Assembly: GCA_964623315.1 (NCBI GenBank)
Contig: CAZUSU010000049.1
Location: 1 to 9,548 of the forward strand
Reading direction: 5' to 3'
Length of the DNA stretch: 9,548 nt
Origin: CAZUSU01 sp964623315
Lineage (GTDB): Bacteria > Patescibacteriota > Patescibacteriia > Magasanikbacterales > 2-02-FULL-50-9b
Shown here: piece by piece, positions 4,056 through 9,548 of the stretch
Layout: every line of letters begins with the position of its first letter
Numbering within the stretch: the first letter of the stretch is position 1
The notes under the pieces: generated by a model
Databases searched by the model: none
Told to the model about the DNA's origin: nothing
Seen by the model: only the letters and a program-made list of their open reading frames with translations
Program-made: the position numbers and the translations under genes

Positions 4056-7000
4056 ATGACTGATATCCCCAAGGCATACGAGCCGCCGTTATACGAAGAT
4101 GACATCTACCGTCGCTGGGAGCAGAGCGGATTTTTTACACCGGAAAATTTGCCGGATTTTACCGCGCGCGCGCCGTTTACTATTGTGGTGCCGCCGCCAA
4201 ACGCCACCGGTACTCTGCACATCGGCCACGCCGCCATGCTTGCCATTGAAGATGCGCTCGTGCGCTTTCATCGCATGAACGGCCGGCGCGCATTGTGGGT
4301 GCCGGGCACGGATCACGCCGCGCTTGCCACGCAAAATAAAGTTGAAAAAGATATTTTTGCCGCCGAGAAAAAAACGCGTCATGATTTAGGACGCGCAGAA
4401 TTGGTGCGCCGCATAGAAGAGTTTGTTGAAAGCAAACGTGACCGCATCAAATTTCAGTTTCGCAAAATGGGTTCGTCATTGGACTGGTCGCGCGAATGTT
4501 TTACGTTGGACGAGCCGCGTTCTCTGGCCGTGCGCACGATGTTTAAAAAAATGTACGACGACGGATTAATTTATCGCGGCAACCGCGTGGTGAATTGGTG
4601 CGCACGCTGTGCGTCAACGCTGTCTGATGATGAAGTGGAATCAAAAACGCGCACGGCTACATTATATTATTTCAAGTACGCAAAAAATTTTCCGCTCACT
4701 ATTGCGTCCACACAGCCGGAAACAAAATTGGGCGATGCCGCCGTTGCCGTGCATCCGTCTGACGAGCGGTACGCGGATCTCATCGGCCAAGTTATAGAAG
4801 TGCCGTTTGGCGGCGCCGGCGGTGTACAACTTTCAATAAAAATTATTGGCGACCACACCGTTGAAAAAGATTTTGGCACGGGCGCGTTGGGGGTAACACC
4901 GGCACACAGTATGGTGGATTATTTGATGGCACTGCAACACGAACTGCCTCTGCATCACATCATGGGCGAGGACGGTTTAATGACTGAATTGGCCGGCCCC
5001 GCGTACGCACATCAAACCACGCACCGCGCGCGCGAGTTGGTGGTGGCGTGGTTGCGCGCGGAAAATTTGATTGAAAAAGAAGAAGAGATTGAACATAATG
5101 TGCCGATCTGTTCGCGCTGTGAAACAGAAATTATTCCTCTGCCAAAACTGCAATGGTTTGTGGGGGTGAATAAAAATTTTGCGTTTACGCAGTCGGTGCG
5201 TCACCCGATTGTCGGCTGGGAAGACGGTGCGGCCGTCACGCTCAAAGACACCATGCGCCACGTCGTTGCCACCAAACAAATTAACATCATTCCTGATCGT
5301 TTTGAAAAAACGTATTTTCATTGGATTGATAATTTACGGGATTGGTGTATCTCGCGTCAAATATGGTATGGCCACCGAATTCCGGTTTATTATTGTGTGA
5401 ACGGAGAAGCGAACGAAAATTCGCCGCGAGCACTGTCCGAGCGTCAGCGAGTTGCACAGCAAGAATTTACGTGCGCTTCTCCGTTTGTCTCAATAGACAC
5501 TCCGGAATGCTGTCCTTGCTGTGGGGGCCAATTAGAACAAGATTCCGACGTTCTAGACACGTGGTTTTCTGCCGGTGCTTGGACTTTTTCTACCCTTGGT
5601 TGGCCGTACACAAAAGTAATTTTTGTGCGCCATGGCGAAGCGATGAGTAACATTAAAGGCATTTTGGATTCAGAAACCAATGATCCGGAAAACGGACTCA
5701 CGGCGGCCGGCAAAAAAACAACGCACGATTGCGCCGCATCACTTACGCGCGAGCACGCGAGCATTATTTTTTCGTCGCCGATTAGACGTACCAAAGAAAC
5801 GGCAGAAATTTTGTCTCCTGCGCTGGGGATTGAAATAAAATTTGATGAACGCATTCGTGAAATCGGCAGTGGTGAATTAGAAGGCAAAACAATCAAAAAA
5901 TTTTTGGCCGCGCGTGGGCCTCTCAACAATTGGTATTCTGACTCGCCGCACGGAATTGAATCGTTCATGCACATGAAGGCGCGCCTCATTTCATTTATGG
6001 AGGATCTTTTAAAAGAATATCGCGGACGCACGGTAATCGTGGTGACGCACGGCAACGTGATTGGTCTCCTCAAAGATTATGGCGCGGCCGGTGCAACCGA
6101 CATTGAAGCATATCCGCGCAACGCCTGCGCGCTCGTGCGAGAATTTGATGCGGCCGGTTCACAAATCGGCGACCTGCAAATTTACCACCCGACGGACGTG
6201 CTGGAAACGGGATACGACATTTTATTTAATTGGGTGGCGCGTATGATTTTGCTTACCACGTACGCCGTGGGCGAAGTGCCGTTTCGCACCGTGTATTTGC
6301 ACGGCTTGGTGCGCGACCATCTGGGGCGCAAAATGTCCAAGTCGCTCGGCAATGTCATTGACCCGCTGGACGTGATACCAAAATTCGGCACGGACGCGGT
6401 GCGACTTTCATTATTATTAGGTTCATCGCCGGGTAACGACATTCGCATGTCAGAAGAAAAAATTGCCGGCTTTAGAAATTTTACCAACAAGTTATGGAAC
6501 ATCAGTCGGTTTGTCATGACGCAAGAGGCGGCTCCCGAGCGTCGGTTATACACGCGTGAAGACATTGACGCGTTGCCGCTCACCACATTGGATCAGTGGA
6601 TTTTGTCCCGCCTCGCGGAGGTGACGCAGGAGGTCACGACGTCATTCGCGCAATATGACTTGGCGCGCGCCGGTGAAATACTGCGTGACTTTACGTGGAA
6701 TGAATTGGCGGATTGGTATCTGGAATGCGCAAAAGTTGAAGGCGGAAAAGTAACGTTGTTGCATTTTTTACTGCAACATCTGTTACGTTTATGGCATCCG
6801 TTCATGCCGTTCGTGACCGAAGTCATTTGGCAGGAGGCGTATGCGGCAAACGCGCAGGACTTTTTGATGGTCGCGCCGTGGCCGCATCACACGGACCTCG
6901 CGCGGTATCCGCAAGCAGAAGAAAAATTTTTGCGCGTGCAACGTACGGTTACGGCCATTCGCACGATGCGTTCCTTACACGGCATTCCCGCCGGCGAAAT

Positions 7001-7358
7001 TATTCCTATCACCATAATCACCAAACACAAAAACGATCTTGCGTTGTTTGAACCGGTGATAGAAAAATTAGCGCGTGGCAAAATTTTGTTTGCCGACGCC
7101 GCGCCCGATGGCCAGATTGCCACGGTCACGGATGATGCAACCATTACTATGCCGCAACCAACGGCGCACGCATCAGACGAACGCGCCACGCTAGAATTAG
7201 AACGACACCGGCTTGAACATTATGCGGCACAGCTCAAAGAGAAATTAGAAAATCAAGAATTTTTAGCGCGCGCGCCGGTGGCTATTGTTCAGCAGGAGCG
7301 CGCCAAACAGACGCAGGCGCAGGAAAAATTAGACGCCATTAAAAAACGGCTGGCGTAA
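4056..7358 (+). CDS. valS: Valyl-tRNA synthetase with inserted histidine-phosphatase domain (1100 aa)
   Basis: Class I synthetase joining valine to tRNA-Val in the cytoplasm. Visible in order: NATGTLHIGH (HIGH at 55-58), the CP1 editing domain with STQPET (218-223) and GVTPAHSMVD (279-288), QWFVGVN, DVLDTWFSAGAWTFSTLGWP ending at 517, KMSKS (759-763), the helical anticodon-binding domain (DQWILSRL onward) and the C-terminal coiled-coil arm. Between 519 and about 705 lies a full histidine-phosphatase domain (RHGE at 525, SSPIRRT, REIGSGELEG, VVTHG). Without it the protein is about 913 aa, normal for ValRS. In the editing site the usual TTRPET reads STQPET and KITPAHDxND reads GVTPAHSMVD. The start at 4056 fits the usual ValRS N-terminus and the promoter just upstream; the reading frame is open back to 3909. 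The methyltransferase gene follows after 1 nt. Confidence 0.95.
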   Translation: MTDIPKAYEPPLYEDDIYRRWEQSGFFTPENLPDFTARAPFTIVVPPPNATGTLHIGHAAMLAIEDALVRFHRMNGRRALWVPGTDHAALATQNKVEKDIFAAEKKTRHDLGRAELVRRIEEFVESKRDRIKFQFRKMGSSLDWSRECFTLDEPRSLAVRTMFKKMYDDGLIYRGNRVVNWCARCASTLSDDEVESKTRTATLYYFKYAKNFPLTIASTQPETKLGDAAVAVHPSDERYADLIGQVIEVPFGGAGGVQLSIKIIGDHTVEKDFGTGALGVTPAHSMVDYLMALQHELPLHHIMGEDGLMTELAGPAYAHQTTHRARELVVAWLRAENLIEKEEEIEHNVPICSRCETEIIPLPKLQWFVGVNKNFAFTQSVRHPIVGWEDGAAVTLKDTMRHVVATKQINIIPDRFEKTYFHWIDNLRDWCISRQIWYGHRIPVYYCVNGEANENSPRALSERQRVAQQEFTCASPFVSIDTPECCPCCGGQLEQDSDVLDTWFSAGAWTFSTLGWPYTKVIFVRHGEAMSNIKGILDSETNDPENGLTAAGKKTTHDCAASLTREHASIIFSSPIRRTKETAEILSPALGIEIKFDERIREIGSGELEGKTIKKFLAARGPLNNWYSDSPHGIESFMHMKARLISFMEDLLKEYRGRTVIVVTHGNVIGLLKDYGAAGATDIEAYPRNACALVREFDAAGSQIGDLQIYHPTDVLETGYDILFNWVARMILLTTYAVGEVPFRTVYLHGLVRDHLGRKMSKSLGNVIDPLDVIPKFGTDAVRLSLLLGSSPGNDIRMSEEKIAGFRNFTNKLWNISRFVMTQEAAPERRLYTREDIDALPLTTLDQWILSRLAEVTQEVTTSFAQYDLARAGEILRDFTWNELADWYLECAKVEGGKVTLLHFLLQHLLRLWHPFMPFVTEVIWQEAYAANAQDFLMVAPWPHHTDLARYPQAEEKFLRVQRTVTAIRTMRSLHGIPAGEIIPITIITKHKNDLALFEPVIEKLARGKILFADAAPDGQIATVTDDATITMPQPTAHASDERATLELERHRLEHYAAQLKEKLENQEFLARAPVAIVQQERAKQTQAQEKLDAIKKRLA
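5610..6170 (+). other. Histidine-phosphatase (phosphoglycerate-mutase-like) domain inserted in ValRS
   Basis: ValRS residues about 519-705. The branch-1/2 histidine-phosphatase signature is complete: FVRHGEAMSN with nucleophile His526, Arg525 and Glu528; SSPIRRTKETAEIL with Arg578; DERIREIGSGELEGK with Glu602; and VVTHGNVIGLL with His665. It ends in the family's last strand (YPRNACALVREFD). The flanking ValRS sequence runs from GWPYT directly to DLQIYHPTDVLETGYD, as in normal enzymes if the insert is removed. There are no intein splice motifs (no Cys/Ser at the start, no His-Asn at the end). G+C of the insert (about 48% over 5641-6060) is near that of valS, so the fusion is not recent. The substrate cannot be told from sequence. 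Confidence 0.9.
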
Positions 7359-7359
7359 T

Positions 7360-8061
7360 ATGCCGGCGCCGTGGGCATTGCAACACGTACACGAGTTGGA
7401 ACGATATCACGGTGGGCGCATTCAGACGCCGATTTTGGATATTGGCTGTGGACGCGGCGATTTTTTATGTGAACTGGTGTTACGCGGGTATGATGTGCAA
7501 GGTGTGGATATTGATCCAGCAAAAATAGCTGTCACTCATCAGATTGCGGCGGATCATCACGTTACGATTCGGACACAACAATGTCCGGCAGAAAAATTGC
7601 CGTTCCCCCACAGCACGTTTGCTTTTATTAATTGTTCAGAAGTCATTGAACACGTGCAGGATCCGCTGGCGGTTTTGCGCGAAATTCATCGTGTGCTTAT
7701 GTCCGGCGGTCGCGCGTACATCAGTTTTCATAATCGCATCGGATTGCGCGATCATCACTATCATCTGATAGGTATCAACTGGTTGCCGCGCGCGTGGGCA
7801 GATACGGTGTGTCAATGGCTCGGCAAAACCAAAGGCCCGCACACCGTTGACTGCCAGCGGTTAAGTGATATGCATTATTTTTTTATTTGGCGCCTCAATA
7901 AATTACTGCGCGATATCGGTTTTGATTTTGAAGACGTGCGCGAAACAAAAATTCGCGAAGTGTTGGGACCGGTATGGATGCATCGCGTCGCCATTGGCTG
8001 TTATCGCGTGGTGCGTGCCACGGCTTTGCATACGGTACATTATGTGGTAACAAAAATTTGA
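7360..8061 (+). CDS. Class I SAM-dependent methyltransferase (233 aa)
   Basis: The Rossmann-fold methyltransferase motifs are clear: motif I ILDIGCGRGDF (25-35), the acidic end of the second strand GVDIDP (48-53), PAEKLPFPHSTFAFINCSEVIEHV (76-99, the Methyltransf_11 pattern) and VLMSGGRAYIS. The C-terminal part, with LRDHHYHLIGINWLPRAWADTV, probably forms the substrate cap. It uses S-adenosylmethionine to methylate a small molecule or lipid-type acceptor; the acceptor cannot be told. It has no membrane helix or signal peptide. The start codon follows the valS stop after a single base and there is no own ribosome binding site or promoter, so translation is probably coupled to valS. Whether the two act together or are merely packed closely is unknown. 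UbiE/UbiG-like naming would go beyond the evidence. Confidence 0.85.
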   Translation: MPAPWALQHVHELERYHGGRIQTPILDIGCGRGDFLCELVLRGYDVQGVDIDPAKIAVTHQIAADHHVTIRTQQCPAEKLPFPHSTFAFINCSEVIEHVQDPLAVLREIHRVLMSGGRAYISFHNRIGLRDHHYHLIGINWLPRAWADTVCQWLGKTKGPHTVDCQRLSDMHYFFIWRLNKLLRDIGFDFEDVRETKIREVLGPVWMHRVAIGCYRVVRATALHTVHYVVTKI

Positions 8062-8089
8062 CGCCAGCACCGATTCTGCCGCATACTAT
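8058..8089 (+). promoter_or_regulatory. Weak promoter candidate for the membrane-protein gene
   Basis: TTGACG (8058-8063, overlapping the methyltransferase stop codon) and TACTAT (8084-8089) are separated by 20 nt, longer than ideal. The hexamers resemble those of valS. The ATG at 8112 follows by 22 nt with no Shine-Dalgarno site. Confidence 0.3.
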
Positions 8090-8111
8090 CATCATCTAAT
8101 TTTAAAATTTT

Positions 8112-9107
8112 ATGCCAAACGATGAGCGCGTTGTTTCCGAACAGGTGATGGGAAGTTCCAATCCGGTTGCACGGTTCGGCCGCAAGTTATCGGATAGTGT
8201 GAGCGGAATATTTTTTGGGATCGTATTAATTATCGGCGGGTTTGGGTTGGTATGGTTTGGCGAACGTCAGCAAGATTATTCCAAAGACGTTTCTGCGCTT
8301 CCTTTAACAACGGCTGTGGCAAGCGCGCAAGCGGGTATGGTTAAAGTTCAAGGAGTACCGGTGGTGGCTGTGCCATTTACCGCGCCGCGCGTTAATGTGC
8401 CCGTCATATATTTTGAATACCGGCGGCAGGAATTTAAAAAAGTAAAAGAAACGCGTTCGGAAACACGTACCATTCAGCGCGACGGTCAAGACGTTCAGCA
8501 GACGGTGGAAAAAGATGTGTACGTGGATAAATGGGTGGATGTTTCTACGGATAAAAAGTGGGCGCCATTTACCGTGGGCGGCGCAAAAATTGATGGCGCC
8601 AACGCATCACTCGCATATATTGATCTGAAAAAATTGTACGAACAAGAAACGCCGACGACCGAGGGTGGCGAGGTGCAAAAAATTCGCGACATAATTACCG
8701 GTATTCCTTCAAACAGCACCTTGGTGGTGGTTGGAGAATCTGCGAGCGGTGTCATTTCCGGCGGCGCGCCGTTTATTATTTCTGATAAATCACCGGAGGC
8801 GCTGGTGGCCGCCATGCAGTCAGGCGAGTCGCGCGTGTACTGGGGTTTCAAAATCGCGGCGTGGCTCTTAATGACCGTCGGTTTTGTGATGCTGTTTGGC
8901 CCCCTCACCACGTTCCTGAATATTCTCCCCGGCCTTGGCAAATTCGTGAGCGGAATTTTGTTTGTTATTTTTGGTGTGGTGTCGGCGATTATTGTGGCAC
9001 TCGGCACCGTGGTGATTCGCTATTGGTGGGCTGTTGCGCTGGTGCTGGTGGCGGCCGTGGTGTTTGCCGTAGCAAAAGGGCGGGGGAAAGGTGGAGCGGC
9101 GGCGTAA
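8112..9107 (+). CDS. TMEM43/GIDE-like four-helix membrane protein (331 aa)
   Basis: One membrane helix near the N-terminus (about 30-50) is followed by a large soluble region (51-245) and three close helices at the C-terminus (247-270, 277-302, 305-321), then a Gly/Ala/Lys/Arg tail. This layout, with a Gly/Pro motif (ILPGLGKF, 271-278) between the last helices, matches the TMEM43 family. The soluble part (VQGVPVVAVPFTAPRVNVPVIYFEYRR, then TGIPSNSTLVVVGESASG) also resembles the GIDE domain of MUL1-like proteins. Neither family has a settled role in bacteria; an envelope-stress or membrane-organising role is only a guess. The ATG at 8112 is the first start after the methyltransferase and has no Shine-Dalgarno site. 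It lies in the same direction as valS and the methyltransferase gene, 50 bp further on, possibly with its own promoter. Confidence 0.75.
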   Translation: MPNDERVVSEQVMGSSNPVARFGRKLSDSVSGIFFGIVLIIGGFGLVWFGERQQDYSKDVSALPLTTAVASAQAGMVKVQGVPVVAVPFTAPRVNVPVIYFEYRRQEFKKVKETRSETRTIQRDGQDVQQTVEKDVYVDKWVDVSTDKKWAPFTVGGAKIDGANASLAYIDLKKLYEQETPTTEGGEVQKIRDIITGIPSNSTLVVVGESASGVISGGAPFIISDKSPEALVAAMQSGESRVYWGFKIAAWLLMTVGFVMLFGPLTTFLNILPGLGKFVSGILFVIFGVVSAIIVALGTVVIRYWWAVALVLVAAVVFAVAKGRGKGGAAA

Positions 9108-9128
9108 AAAAATGAGCCACCCGACCTA

Positions 9129-9156
9129 CGCGTGTTGTCAAAAAATTTAACACGCG
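9129..9156. promoter_or_regulatory. Operator-like dyad across the ASCH-gene promoter
   Basis: CGCGTGTT (9129-9136) and AACACGCG (9149-9156) form a perfect 8-bp dyad 12 bp apart. It covers the -35 box and spacer of the promoter at 9135-9163. There is no T-run after the right arm, so it does not look like a terminator of the membrane-protein gene. A repressor site is the simplest reading, but this is inference. Confidence 0.4.
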
Positions 9157-9163
9157 CTACAAT
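9135..9163 (+). promoter_or_regulatory. Near-consensus promoter of the ASCH-domain gene
   Basis: TTGTCA (9135-9140), a 17-nt spacer and TACAAT (9158-9163) match the sigma-70 consensus at 5/6 positions each. The ATG at 9172 is 8 nt beyond the -10 box, so the transcript would be essentially leaderless. Confidence 0.75.
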
Positions 9164-9171
9164 CAGCGCAT

Positions 9172-9510
9172 ATGATCCACGAACTCAAATTACAGCCAGA
9201 ACCTTTTGACGCTATCAAGGCCGGCACAAAGGGAATTGAATGCCGTTTGTTTGATGAAAAGCGACAACAGATTCAGCTCGGCGACACGTTAATTTTTAAA
9301 CGTAATCCGGAATTAGAGCAAACTATTTCAGCAGAAGTTGTCGGCCTCTTGCGATATCCAACTTTTTCAGCGTTGTTTGGAGATTTTTTGCCGGAAATGT
9401 TTGGTGGCGAAAGCGTGGAGGCGCTTGAAAAATTGATTTACAGTTTTTATACAAAAGAAGATGAGACAAGATACGGAGTTTTGGGGATTCGGATTCGATT
9501 GGTGCAATAG
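9172..9510 (+). CDS. ASCH-domain (PUA-like) protein (112 aa)
   Basis: A small single-domain protein with the ASCH pattern: LKLQPEPFDAIKAGTKGIECRLFDEKR (residues 5-31), then LGDTLIF (36-42), and a final strand YGVLGIRIRLV. ASCH domains share the PUA-like fold and bind RNA or modified nucleosides; one studied member, E. coli YqfB, hydrolyses N4-acetylcytidine. Lys16, Thr19, Lys20, Glu23 and Arg25 fall in the conserved G-x-K-x-x-E-x-R region, and these residues line the pocket in the family. Length is typical. It has its own strong promoter with an overlapping dyad and no Shine-Dalgarno site. A role in RNA or nucleoside handling is likely; the substrate is unknown. Confidence 0.85.
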   Translation: MIHELKLQPEPFDAIKAGTKGIECRLFDEKRQQIQLGDTLIFKRNPELEQTISAEVVGLLRYPTFSALFGDFLPEMFGGESVEALEKLIYSFYTKEDETRYGVLGIRIRLVQ

Positions 9511-9522
9511 TTGACTAAAACC

Positions 9523-9548
9523 TTGACGGCAACCTGATGGCGCGCTAA
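9523..9548 (+). promoter_or_regulatory. Promoter cut by the window edge
   Basis: TTGACG (9523-9528) is followed by 17 nt and then TAA (9546-9548), the first three bases of a possible -10 box, where the window ends. It fits the promoter pattern of the other genes here and would drive a plus-strand gene to the right. A second TTGACT lies at 9511. No terminator is seen between the ASCH stop codon and this site. Confidence 0.4.

Noticed and set aside
5444..6073. A 209-codon open frame on the minus strand opposite the ValRS insert
   Set aside because: It is the shadow of the valS frame. The plus-strand frame has clear domain homology, and the minus-strand translation resembles no known protein.
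5610..6170. The insert in ValRS as an intein
   Set aside because: There is no Cys, Ser or Thr at the first position, no His-Asn at the end and no splicing blocks. Instead it has a complete histidine-phosphatase signature.
1..9548. CRISPR array, insertion sequence with transposase, phage genes or replication origin
   Set aside because: No regularly spaced direct repeats, transposase, integrase, phage structural gene or cluster of DnaA boxes was seen. The only mobile-like feature is the gene-less inverted-repeat element at 2080-2226.

Overview
The window looks like chromosomal DNA of a bacterium with a small, compact genome, most likely a member of the Patescibacteria (Candidate Phyla Radiation). 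This is an inference. It rests on the tight gene packing, on several gene starts with no Shine-Dalgarno motif and a promoter only 8-18 nt upstream, on a valyl-tRNA synthetase (ValRS) whose editing pocket departs from the usual bacterial sequence, and on several proteins of no family I recognise. G+C is roughly 50-60% in most genes by hand count on sample lines. The exception is the small gene at 3465-3884, at about 39%.

Left part (1-3347, minus strand): three genes read leftward. They are a DHH/DHHA1-type phosphoesterase-like protein whose metal-binding motifs are largely lost (3347-2226), a small putative lipoprotein (2039-1605), and a coiled-coil protein with an unrecognised C-terminal domain (1563-160). 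Between the first two lies a 147-bp structured element with 26-bp imperfect terminal inverted repeats (2080-2226). A rho-independent terminator overlaps the lipoprotein stop codon, and the next gene starts just beyond it. Downstream of the coiled-coil gene is a G+C-rich stretch that can fold as a three-way junction (46-148), and then a perfect terminator-like hairpin (1-33).

Middle (3348-4055): a divergent promoter region, a small AT-rich gene of unknown function with a palindrome over its -35 box, a convergent-type terminator hairpin, and the valS promoter.

Right part (4056-9548, plus strand): valS, with a methyltransferase gene 1 nt after it, then a four-helix TMEM43/GIDE-like membrane protein, an ASCH-domain protein with its own near-consensus promoter, and what looks like another promoter cut by the window edge.

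The most remarkable feature is the ValRS. A complete histidine-phosphatase (phosphoglycerate-mutase-like) domain of about 187 residues, with all its catalytic residues, is inserted in frame into the synthetase catalytic core, between the DTWFS/GWP segment and the segment leading to KMSKS. The synthetase motifs on both sides are intact. This suggests one polypeptide carrying both aminoacylation and a phosphatase-type activity.
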